A stretch of DNA of 25,125 bases from a virus. Below, in pieces: positions 6,131-13,161 of the stretch (its first letter is position 1; every line of letters begins with the position of its first letter). The DNA is taken from positions 1 to 25,125 of the IMG/VR virus record IMGVR_UViG_3300003691_000047; one strand, written 5' to 3'. Both the position numbers and the translations under genes were made by a program. The notes beneath the pieces were generated by a model, which searched no databases, was not told the DNA's origin, and worked only from the letters and a program-made list of their open reading frames with translations.

Positions 6131-7629
6131 TGGCCAAACGCATCTTAGAAGATCGATCAAAACGAACACCGATGGCTTTGTTGCCTTATCAGCAACGATG
6201 GTGTGCGGATCTTTCTGATGTCAAGGTTATCGAAAAATCCAGGAGGATTGGTATTACCTGGTGTGAGGCGGCTGATTCTTCTCTTTTAGCAGCATCAGAG
6301 AACGGAATGGATTGCTGGTATATCGGTTACAACAAAGACATGGCCCTTGAGTTTATTGAGGATTGCGCGGACTGGTCACGGCATTATGCCCATGCGGCAG
6401 CTGAGGTTGAGGAGTTCGTTTTTCAGGATTCTGAGGATAAAGATATTCAGGCGTTCAGGATTCGGTATGCATCGGGACATAAGATTGTTGCTTTAAGTTC
6501 ACGGCCTTCAAACCTTCGTGGAAAACAGGGGAAAGTCATCATTGATGAGGCGGCTTTTCATGACAATTTGAAAGAGCTTATCAAGGCGGCTATTGCCCTT
6601 TTAATGTGGGGTGGCCGGGTTGTTATTATTTCGACTCATGATGGTGATGAGAATGAGTTTAATGAGATTATTAAAGCTATCCTGGCAGGTAAGAAGCCTT
6701 ACAGTAAACACCGGGTAACGCTGGATGATGCGCTTGAGGAAGGCCTCTATCAACGGATCTGTTTAAGGCGTGGTCTTAAATGGAGCCAGAAAGGCCAGGA
6801 TGAATGGCGCAAGCTACTGATTGATTTTTATGGTTCTGACAATGCTGATGAAGAGCTGTTCTGCATACCGTCCAAAGGTACTGGTACATATTTGCCAACG
6901 GCTCTGATTGAGTCCTGTCAGGCTGATGATATTCCAATTTTAAACTATACCTGTAGTCCAGAGTTTGTTGATTATCCGGAGCATATAAGAATAGCGGAGA
7001 CAGATGAGTGGTGCAACGAAAACCTTCTGCAGTATCTTGAGGCAATGCCGGAAAACTTCCCGTCTTATTTTGGTGAAGATTTTGCTAGAAACGGAGACCT
7101 TGCCGTTCAATGGCCTATCCAGGAACAACCTGGTTTAAAACATAAACCACCTTTTATTATTGAGCTTCGGAACGTGCCTTTTGAACAGCAGAAGCAGGTT
7201 CTTTTCTATATGTGCGACCGTCTTAAGCGATTCCGTGGCGGGGCTTTGGATGCCAGGGGAAACGGCCAGTATCTGGCTGAAGTTGCCAGACAGAAATACG
7301 GTGCCAGCCGGATCTTTGAAGTGATGCTTTCCGAGTCCTGGTACCGGGACAATATGCCGAGAATGAAACAGGCTTTTGAAGACAAAGAAACCTATGTGCC
7401 GAAAGACGGCGATACGATGGATGATCACCGGGCCGTTAAGATGATTAAAGGCGTTGCCAAGGTGCCGGATACCGGCAGATCAAAGGGCCGTGATGGTTTA
7501 GGCCGTCATGGTGACAGTGCGATTGCTCATTGCCTGGCTTTGTATGCGGCAAGGGAACTGGCCGGGAGTGGTGAGATTCATTATGAGAGTGTTACAAAAT
7601 CAAGATTTTCGAAAAAAGGAGCATGGTAA
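6130..7629 (+). CDS. Large terminase subunit, Mu gp28-like
   Basis: This gene encodes 499 residues. The ATPase half has a Walker A-like EKSRRIGITW (35-44), typical of terminases that have KSRRxGxT in place of classical GKT, a Walker B with acidic pair VIIDEAA (136-142, D139, E140), and a coupling motif STHDG (168-172). The nuclease half shows spaced aspartates of an RNase H-like fold: GEDFARNGD (D317), LDARGNG (D374) and RHGDSAIA (D462). The protein pumps DNA into the prohead through the portal and cuts it when the head is full. It overlaps the small terminase by one base and abuts the portal gene with no gap. Length and motifs are complete, so it should be active. Confidence 0.93.
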   Translation: MAKRILEDRSKRTPMALLPYQQRWCADLSDVKVIEKSRRIGITWCEAADSSLLAASENGMDCWYIGYNKDMALEFIEDCADWSRHYAHAAAEVEEFVFQDSEDKDIQAFRIRYASGHKIVALSSRPSNLRGKQGKVIIDEAAFHDNLKELIKAAIALLMWGGRVVIISTHDGDENEFNEIIKAILAGKKPYSKHRVTLDDALEEGLYQRICLRRGLKWSQKGQDEWRKLLIDFYGSDNADEELFCIPSKGTGTYLPTALIESCQADDIPILNYTCSPEFVDYPEHIRIAETDEWCNENLLQYLEAMPENFPSYFGEDFARNGDLAVQWPIQEQPGLKHKPPFIIELRNVPFEQQKQVLFYMCDRLKRFRGGALDARGNGQYLAEVARQKYGASRIFEVMLSESWYRDNMPRMKQAFEDKETYVPKDGDTMDDHRAVKMIKGVAKVPDTGRSKGRDGLGRHGDSAIAHCLALYAARELAGSGEIHYESVTKSRFSKKGAW

Positions 7630-9207
7630 ATGGCTCAGCAAATAACAATATATGACCAGTTTGGCCGCCCTGTTCCACCAACTAAAAAGCCTCCTGTTGA
7701 AAGTCGTGTTCTTGCGGCGGCTCCCGTAACTGACAGTTACCGGGAGTATATTGCAGCCGGTCTGACTCCTGAAAGACTGGCTGCAATTTTCCGCCAGGCT
7801 GATGCGGGTGAGATCCGGCAGCAGGCAGAGCTGTTTGATCAGATTGAAGAAAAGGACGCTCATATTCTGGCTGAACATGCAAAACGAAAGAACGTGATTC
7901 TGGATGTTGATTTCCAGATTACTCCGGCGTCTGAGGATGCCCGGGATTTACGGGTTGCTGAATTCTGTTCCGAGTGGATGGAAAACGTTTCTGACTGGGC
8001 TGATGTGCTGATCGGTATGCAGGATGCAGTTGGAAAAGGGTATTCTGCTTTTGAAATGGACTGGGATTATTCTGAGGGTCAATCGATTCCGACTCATTTT
8101 GATTTTATTGAGCAGAAGCGGTTCGTCTTTACGGATGAAAATAACATTCTAAGCAAGACACCAAAGCTGATCACGGATGAAGAGATGATGGGGATGGAGA
8201 TCCCGCCGTGGAAGGTTCTTTTTCATCAATATGGCGGGAAATCCGGACACCCGACACGGAGCGGAATTTTCAGGGTTTGTGCGTGGATGTTTCTGTTTAA
8301 GAATTACGCGATTAAAGACTGGCTGATTTTCTGTGAGGTTTTCGGGATGCCGTTGCGTTTAGGCAAGTATGATCCGGGTGCGAGTAAGGATGATAAGGCA
8401 GCTCTTCACCAGGCGTTGATGTCGATCGGATCGGATGCGGCCGGGATTATTTCAAAGTCGACTGAGATTGAATTTATCCAGAATTCCGGGACGGCTAAAG
8501 GGGATTTATGGGAGCTGCTTGCAAAATTCTGCAATGGCGAAATGAGCAAGGCTATTCTTGGCCAGACGTTATCTGCTGAGCCGGGGAAATCCGGGTCTTA
8601 TGCTTTGGGTAAGGTTCATGATGGTGTCCGGCTGGATCTGCTTCGGGCTGACGGCCGGGCTATGGCTGCGACACTTCGGAGCCAGGTGCTTAAGCCTATT
8701 GTCGGGTTTAACTTCGGATTTGATACAGCATTGCCAAAGGTTGAGGCGGTTTTTGAAGAAGAAGAGGATCTTAAAACCAAGGCAGAAACGTATGAAATAA
8801 TTTTGAACAGAACAGAGATTGGGGAAGATTTTTATCGTAAAGAGTTGAGGATTCCGAAGCCTGAAGAGGGTGAAACGACTGTGGGCGGTGCTCCGGTTGC
8901 GGGGATAGACACAGAAGGAGAGCCGGTTGCAGCAAAGAGTCAGCGGATTATCGCAAAATGGACCGGAATAGACCTTGATCCGGCTCCGGGCGATACTTTG
9001 ATAAAGATTGGTGAAAAAACGCTTAATACGGCCGATATGGACGCTTTGATTGAGCCTCTTGAGCAATTACTGGATGAGGTTGATTCCCTTGAGGAGTATC
9101 TGGGTATTTTAGATTATGCAGGGAAGAATCTGGATTCTTCTGCTTTGGGTGCGTTTATTGCCCGTGCAATGACGGTTGCGGCTCTGGCCGGGAGGTTTGA
9201 TGCCTGA
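7630..9207 (+). CDS. Portal protein, Mu gp29-like (DUF935)
   Basis: This gene encodes 525 residues from ATG 7630, immediately after the terminase stop. Features of the DUF935 portal family are visible: a start with YDQFGRPVPP, TDSYREYIAAGLTPERLAAI (36-55), a central GKGYSAFEMDWDYSEG, and HQYGGKSGHPTRSGIFR followed by KNYAIKDWLIFCEVFGMPLRLGKYD. Twelve copies would form the ring at the head vertex through which DNA passes and to which connector and tail attach. The gene is full length with no sign of damage. It overlaps the following minor head gene by one base (TGATG), so translation is coupled. Assignment is confident. Confidence 0.93.
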   Translation: MAQQITIYDQFGRPVPPTKKPPVESRVLAAAPVTDSYREYIAAGLTPERLAAIFRQADAGEIRQQAELFDQIEEKDAHILAEHAKRKNVILDVDFQITPASEDARDLRVAEFCSEWMENVSDWADVLIGMQDAVGKGYSAFEMDWDYSEGQSIPTHFDFIEQKRFVFTDENNILSKTPKLITDEEMMGMEIPPWKVLFHQYGGKSGHPTRSGIFRVCAWMFLFKNYAIKDWLIFCEVFGMPLRLGKYDPGASKDDKAALHQALMSIGSDAAGIISKSTEIEFIQNSGTAKGDLWELLAKFCNGEMSKAILGQTLSAEPGKSGSYALGKVHDGVRLDLLRADGRAMAATLRSQVLKPIVGFNFGFDTALPKVEAVFEEEEDLKTKAETYEIILNRTEIGEDFYRKELRIPKPEEGETTVGGAPVAGIDTEGEPVAAKSQRIIAKWTGIDLDPAPGDTLIKIGEKTLNTADMDALIEPLEQLLDEVDSLEEYLGILDYAGKNLDSSALGAFIARAMTVAALAGRFDA

Positions 9208-9911
9208 TGAGTAAATCAGCCCTTTATATGAATTTGCCCAATAGCGAAGCGATCGCATTCTTTCGTCAGAAAATGAATATCAGTACTGAGGCGTGGGATG
9301 TCCTTTGGCGTGAAATGCATAGTCAGGCTTTTAGTGTGGCCGGTGCGATCGAGGATGAGCTGCTGATTGATCTTCGAACGGCTGTTGAGAAAGGGATTGC
9401 TGAAGGGACAACGGTTCAGGAATTCAAAAAGGATTTTGCCGGGATCGTCAATAAACACGGCTGGGCATATAAAGGCGGGGCTGCATGGCGGGCTTCGATT
9501 ATCTTTAACACGAATTTAACGGTGGCTTATCAGCGTGGCCACTGGAAGCGGATGACTGATCCGGACGTTCTGAAAGTCCGGCCATATCTGCGTTATATCC
9601 GAAGTAGTTCAAGGAACCCACGACAGGCGCATTTAAACTTTGCTGATATTGTTCTTCCGGCTGATCATCCATGGTGGAAAACCCATTATCCGCCGAATGG
9701 CTGGGGTTGACAGTGTGGAACGGTCGGCGTGTCCGAACGAGAGATTCAGAAGTTGATTGATAAGGGTGTGAAGGTGAACAGGAAGGCTCCGGTGATTGAG
9801 TATCGGGATTGGGAAAACAAGCGAACCGGTGATGTTCATCAGGTTCCGATCGGGATTGATCCGGGCTGGGATTATAACGTCGGTCTTGACGGGTTTAAAG
9901 GTGCTGCATGA
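9207..9911 (+). CDS. Minor head protein F (Mu gp30-like), probable selenoprotein with in-frame UGA
   Basis: Read through, this is a 234-residue phage Mu F-type minor head protein, starting at ATG 9207 with a one-base overlap with the portal. The family features are RASIIFNTNLTVAYQRGHWKRM (95-116), RPYLRYIRSSSRNPRQAH (125-142), VLPADHPWW and THYPPNGWG (159-167). In the family this last motif continues C-x-C. Here codon 168 is TGA (9708-9710), followed by Gln169 and Cys170, and the same frame stays open for 66 codons with expected content (SEREIQKLIDKG, GIDPGWDYNVG) up to TGA 9909-9911, which overlaps the next ATG. UGA in place of a conserved Cys, with a SECIS-like hairpin just behind it, points to selenocysteine. 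A recent nonsense mutation, or two separate pieces (9207-9710 and GTG 9729-9911), are the alternatives. F-like proteins sit at the portal vertex and help head assembly or DNA injection. Confidence 0.8.
9721..9739 (+). promoter_or_regulatory. Candidate bacterial SECIS hairpin
   Basis: Arms CGGTCGG (9721-9727) and CCGAACG (9733-9739) form six Watson-Crick pairs with one G-A mismatch, closing a five-base loop CGTGT (9728-9732). Counting the UGA's U as 1, the loop G is at 22 and U at 23, close to G23/U24 of the E. coli fdhF element. A G within the first two loop bases and this spacing fit the published bacterial SECIS rules as I remember them. Confidence 0.55.
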
Positions 9912-10357
9912 CAGGAACGGCCATTGACATAAAAGTGGATGATAAGGGGCTGAAAAAAGTCCTTAGCCGTTTTTTAGCCAGGGTTGGCCATGCCGAACCG
10001 GCCATGAAAATCATCGGCCAGATTATCCGGACGTCCGTTGTTGAAAACTTTCAGGTGGCCGGACGGCCAGAGACCTGGAAGGCGTTGGCCGATAATACGC
10101 TGCTGACGAAGAAAGGCGGCAAGGTGCTTATTGAACAAGGGTTTGCCGCTGGCCTGATGGGGAGCATCCATGAAGAGATTTCGGCCGATTCTGTTCTGGT
10201 CGGAACGGACAAAGTCTATGCGGCCATTCATCATTTTGGCGGGATGGCCGGTCGTGGCCGGAAGGTTAAAATACCGGCCAGACCATACATGATGATTCAG
10301 GATGAGGACTGGCCGGAAATTGTGGCCAGCCTGGAAGATTATCTTTTGGCCGATTGA
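9908..10357 (+). CDS. Virion morphogenesis protein G (Mu gp31-like)
   Basis: This gene encodes 149 residues from ATG 9908, overlapping the stop of the F-like gene (ATGA). It has the Phage_tail_S / Mu gpG layout: an N-terminal amphipathic helix region, RTSVVENFQVAGRPETWKAL (46-65), LIEQGFAAGLMGSIHEEI (104-block typical of the LxxTGxLxxSI motif), KVYAAIHHFGG, then IPARPYMMIQDEDW. The family is needed for head or tail completion in Mu-like phages; some relatives act as tail-completion proteins. The gene is unusually dense in GGCC, about seventeen sites by eye in 450 bases, unlike the gene before it, hinting that it has a different recent origin. Confidence 0.85.
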   Translation: MTGTAIDIKVDDKGLKKVLSRFLARVGHAEPAMKIIGQIIRTSVVENFQVAGRPETWKALADNTLLTKKGGKVLIEQGFAAGLMGSIHEEISADSVLVGTDKVYAAIHHFGGMAGRGRKVKIPARPYMMIQDEDWPEIVASLEDYLLAD

Positions 10358-10386
10358 TGGCCGGAAAAAAATAAGGAGAAACGGCA

Positions 10387-11490
10387 ATGGATAAAGGGTG
10401 TGTTTTGATAGTGGGTGGCGGGATGGGTTGTGGGATGTCTGATGACCTTATCCGGTTGGTGGCCAAAGCGGAAACTGAAGAGGTTGTCTGTCTGGTGGCC
10501 AAACTGGATGACGATGACACCGGCAAGGTTCCGGATTGGGTTCTGCTTTTTAAGGCCGGGACTGTTGAGCTTGATGGCGGTGAACAATTCATTGTCGACC
10601 GTGATGCTTTTGACCTCGTGTCTGCCGGAATTGAGAAATACGGGAATGAGCTTGTTTTTGATTATGAACATCAGACGCTTGAAGGGGTGAAGGCACCTGC
10701 GGCCGGATGGATCAAGGCTCTGAAATATGAGGATACCGGGATCTGGGCAAATGTGGAATGGACTGAAGAGGCTGCCGGGTACATTGCCCGGAAAGAGTAC
10801 CGGTATTTTTCTCCGGTCTTTGATGTCCGTAAGTCTGACAGGCGGGTTGTGGAGCTATACAGCGTTGCGCTGACGAACAGCCCGAAAACAAGAAACCTGC
10901 AGCCGATAGCTGCAAAACTGACCGGGAGACCGGCAAAGAATAAAGGAGACGTTATGGATCGTGAAAAACTGATTGCAAAACTGGGTCTTTCGGCGAATGC
11001 CACGGATGCTGAAATACAGGCGGCACTGGATGAGATTGTGGCAAAGGCGGCAAAGGGGCCTGAGACAGTTGAGGTTGTGGCCAAGGGTGTTATTGAGGCT
11101 CTTAATCTGAAAGATGGTGATGATGTGTCGACTGTTGTTGCTACGATTCATGCGCTGAATCAGAACAGTAATAATACTGTCAGTAAGGCTGATTTTGATG
11201 CTCTTGAAAAGAAGCTGCTTGATCGTGATGTTGATGAAGTCGTTGCCAAGGCTTTGACTGATGGAAAGCTTACTCCTGATCAGAAGGACTGGGCTGAGGA
11301 TTATGCCAGGAAAGATATGAAAGGGTTTGAGACTTTCATTACAAAAGCTGCTGTTGTTGTTCCTGTTGGTAAGCTGCCAGGGAAACAGACAGAGGTTGAT
11401 GCGGTTGAAGCTGATGCTGTGACAATGAAAATTGCAAAGAGCATGGGGTTGACTGCGGAAGATATAAAGACATACGGCGGCGACGAATAG
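10387..11490 (+). CDS. Prohead protease I with C-terminal scaffold (Mu gp32-like)
   Basis: This gene encodes 367 residues from ATG 10387, preceded by AAGGAG. Residues 48-180 form the Mu I protease: VPDWVLLFKAGTVEL, FDYEHQTLEGVKAPAAGWI (91-109, candidate catalytic H95), EYRYFSPVF and ELYSVALTNSPKTRNL (156-171, with candidate serines S159 or S165). After a short linker the rest (190-367) is a helical scaffold domain. As in Mu, the protease would cut the scaffold after prohead assembly so that DNA can enter. The N-terminal 45 residues, rich in Cys, Gly and Val, are not typical of the family. An internal start at 10954 produces the scaffold alone. Assignment is confident; the catalytic residues are by eye. 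Confidence 0.87.
   Translation: MDKGCVLIVGGGMGCGMSDDLIRLVAKAETEEVVCLVAKLDDDDTGKVPDWVLLFKAGTVELDGGEQFIVDRDAFDLVSAGIEKYGNELVFDYEHQTLEGVKAPAAGWIKALKYEDTGIWANVEWTEEAAGYIARKEYRYFSPVFDVRKSDRRVVELYSVALTNSPKTRNLQPIAAKLTGRPAKNKGDVMDREKLIAKLGLSANATDAEIQAALDEIVAKAAKGPETVEVVAKGVIEALNLKDGDDVSTVVATIHALNQNSNNTVSKADFDALEKKLLDRDVDEVVAKALTDGKLTPDQKDWAEDYARKDMKGFETFITKAAVVVPVGKLPGKQTEVDAVEADAVTMKIAKSMGLTAEDIKTYGGDE
10954..11490 (+). CDS. Nested scaffold protein Z (Mu gp33-like), internal start
   Basis: ATG 10954 lies in frame in the protease gene and has AAAGGAG at 10942-10948, a strong ribosome site at good spacing. It would give a 178-residue protein starting MDREKLIAKLGLSANATDAE, helical and acidic, with a region SKADFDALEKKLLDRD suited to a coiled coil. 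In Mu the scaffold Z is made from an in-frame internal start of the I gene, so the same arrangement is expected here. The scaffold shapes the prohead and is later degraded. Confidence 0.75.
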   Translation: MDREKLIAKLGLSANATDAEIQAALDEIVAKAAKGPETVEVVAKGVIEALNLKDGDDVSTVVATIHALNQNSNNTVSKADFDALEKKLLDRDVDEVVAKALTDGKLTPDQKDWAEDYARKDMKGFETFITKAAVVVPVGKLPGKQTEVDAVEADAVTMKIAKSMGLTAEDIKTYGGDE

Positions 11491-11514
11491 GCATTCGTTT
11501 GTCTGGCGGGTAGG

Positions 11515-11541
11515 CATTACCACGGAGACCGTGGGAACGAT
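11515..11541. repeat. CCACGG-AGA-CCGTGG hairpin repeat, copy 2 of 4
   Basis: CATTACCACGGAGACCGTGGGAACGAT lies in the gap between the protease/scaffold gene and the decoration-like gene. It differs from copy 1 by one base. It ends 26 bases before the ATG at 11567. Confidence 0.75.
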
Positions 11542-11566
11542 TAACTTTTAAACAATGGAGGCTGAA

Positions 11567-11956
11567 ATGTCTGAAAGAAATACACATCAAAAAGACGGGG
11601 AATTGATTCCATACAAAATGGGTGCCGTCAAAATTGAGGCTGGGAATATTGTTGGTCTGGTTGCCGGATTTGCACAGCATGCTGCGGATACTGCCGGGGT
11701 TAAGGTTGTGGGTGTTGCAGATGAGACGGTTGATAATACCGGAGGTTCTGCAGGCGATAAAACCATTAATGTCCGCAGAAAGAAGGCTTTTAAGCTGGCA
11801 AACTCAGCAACGAATGCACTGCTTCAGGCTGATGTCGGGGATAACTGTTATGTGGAAGACAGTGTCACGGTATCAGATAACGGTGCGACAAATGACATCG
11901 TGGCCGGTGAGCTGTTGGGACTTGAATCTGATGGTGTCTGGGTTGCGATCGGTTAG
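11567..11956 (+). CDS. Head decoration-like protein (DUF2190-like)
   Basis: This gene encodes 129 residues from ATG 11567. An ATG at 11555 is in frame, but GGAGG at 11557-11561 lies within that extension and serves the later start. The product is short, beta-rich and alanine/glycine-rich, with GNIVGLVAGFAQHAADTAG, KTINVRRKKAFKLANSATNA and GELLGLESDGVWVAIG. This pattern resembles capsid cement or decoration proteins found between scaffold and capsid genes in several phage groups. It would bind the outside of the mature shell to stabilise it. Mu itself has no gene here, so this is a difference from Mu. The role is inferred from position and composition. Confidence 0.6.
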   Translation: MSERNTHQKDGELIPYKMGAVKIEAGNIVGLVAGFAQHAADTAGVKVVGVADETVDNTGGSAGDKTINVRRKKAFKLANSATNALLQADVGDNCYVEDSVTVSDNGATNDIVAGELLGLESDGVWVAIG

Positions 11957-11978
11957 CCGGTGATTTGATAGAGGATAG

Positions 11979-12033
11979 ACATTACCACGGAGACCGTGGG
12001 AACGACGAAACTAAAACGGAGGTTGTAACGTGA
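11979..12033. repeat. Hairpin repeat copy 3 of 4, with extended duplicated leader
   Basis: The hairpin CATTACCACGGAGACCGTGG (from 11980) is followed by GAACGACGAAACTAAAACGG and AGGTTGTAACGTGA. The whole 55-base block, including ribosome site and GTG start codon, is repeated at 13106-13161 with only a few differences. It provides the translation start of the major capsid gene. Confidence 0.8.
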
Positions 12034-13079
12034 AACGAATAATGACTTTGATAGCTGGTGTTTTTGGGATGGCGGTTTTTTTTCTGCTGGCCGGGCCGGT
12101 TTCGGCTGGTGACATAACAAATTTGGCGGGTGATATGCCTACTGATCCGATCGGCGGGATTACCGGGATGGCGATTCTGGTTAATGCGACTGCAATTAAC
12201 GGACTGTTTACAAGCCTGAAGGCAACTTTTAATAAGGCTTTTGCGGGTGCAGAAAGTCAGTGGAAGGAAACAGCAATGCTGGTTCCGTCAACGACAAAAC
12301 AGAACGATTATGCCTGGCTTTCAAATTTCCCAAAAATGCGGAAATGGATTGGCGATAAGGTTGTTAAGGCTCTGTCTGCATTTTCCTATACAATTGTGAA
12401 TGAAGACTTTGAGGCAACGGTTGAGGTTGACCGAAATGACATTAAAGATGATGACCTTGGTATTTATGGAATACAAGCACAGGATGCAGGCATGTCGGCT
12501 AAAGAGCTGCCGGATGAAATTGTTACGGAGCTTAAAGACAAAGCCTTTGAATCAGAGTGTTTTGACGGGCAGTATTTTTACGATACGGATCATGTCGTTG
12601 CCGGTGCGTCAATCAGCAATAAACTGACGGTTCCTCTGTCTGCTGCATCTGTTGCCGCTGCAAAAGCCAGCTGGGGGGCAGCAAAGGATATGATGGCAGG
12701 ATTCACGGACGATGAAGGTCGACCGCTGGGGTTAAGGCCGAATATTCTTGAAGTCGGATCTGCTCTGGAAGAAACTGCAAAGCTGCTTGCTACCGGAGAT
12801 AAGCTGGAAGATGATTCTCCAAATCCATATAAGGGCACTATCAAGGTAGTTGTAAATGACAGGCTTTTGAGCGGTACGCAATGGATGGCTCACTGTACCA
12901 AACGAGCTGTTAAGCCATTTGTTTATCAGGAACGTGAAAAGCCTTCGTTTGTATCTCAGACGAATATGGACAGCGATGATGTCTTTATGCGGAAAAAGTA
13001 CAAGTTTGGCGCTGAGGCAAGGGCCGCAGGCGGTTACGGTCTATGGCAGCTTTCTGTAGGTAGCACAGGTGCTGGTTGA
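12030..13079 (+). CDS. Major capsid protein T (Mu gp34-like) with signal-peptide-like N-terminus
   Basis: This gene encodes 349 residues from GTG 12030, with ACGGAGG 8 bases upstream. From residue 47 on it aligns in pattern with Mu gpT: MAILVNATAINGLFTSLKAT, SQWKETAMLVPSTTKQNDYA, FPKMRKWIGDK, FEATVEVDRNDIKDDDLGIY, then CFDGQYFYDTDH and KRAVKPFVYQEREKP. It forms the head shell. The first 46 residues are extra: MKRIMTLIAGVFGMAVFFLL followed by AGPVSAGD, which has the charged start, hydrophobic core and AxA-type end of a Sec signal peptide. ATG 12168 would give a Mu-length start but has a poorer ribosome site. Possible meanings are a prohead-protease-cleaved extension, a membrane-targeted assembly step, or an artefact of the inserted leader repeat. 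Confidence 0.92.
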   Translation: MKRIMTLIAGVFGMAVFFLLAGPVSAGDITNLAGDMPTDPIGGITGMAILVNATAINGLFTSLKATFNKAFAGAESQWKETAMLVPSTTKQNDYAWLSNFPKMRKWIGDKVVKALSAFSYTIVNEDFEATVEVDRNDIKDDDLGIYGIQAQDAGMSAKELPDEIVTELKDKAFESECFDGQYFYDTDHVVAGASISNKLTVPLSAASVAAAKASWGAAKDMMAGFTDDEGRPLGLRPNILEVGSALEETAKLLATGDKLEDDSPNPYKGTIKVVVNDRLLSGTQWMAHCTKRAVKPFVYQEREKPSFVSQTNMDSDDVFMRKKYKFGAEARAAGGYGLWQLSVGSTGAG

Positions 13080-13105
13080 TCAATACTGTTCTGATAACTG
13101 GCTAA

Positions 13106-13161
13106 ACATTCCCACGGGAGACCGTGGGAACGATGAAACTAAAACGGAGGTTGTAACGTGA
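13106..13161. repeat. Hairpin repeat copy 4 of 4, with extended duplicated leader
   Basis: CATTCCCACGGGAGACCGTG (from 13107) has the longest arms of the four copies. It is followed by GATGAAACTAAAACGGAGG, TTGTAACGTGA, the same tail as in copy 3. It provides the ribosome site and GTG start for the gp35-like gene. Confidence 0.8.

Noticed and set aside
9207-9911. The F-like gene as two separate genes (9207-9710 and GTG 9729-9911).
   Set aside because: The second piece lacks a convincing ribosome site, is in the same frame, and continues the same protein family; the break falls exactly at the conserved Cys codon. One read-through gene explains this better.
4491-13161. A CRISPR array formed by the four hairpin repeats.
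   Set aside because: The copies are hundreds to thousands of bases apart, without regular spacers or cas genes.
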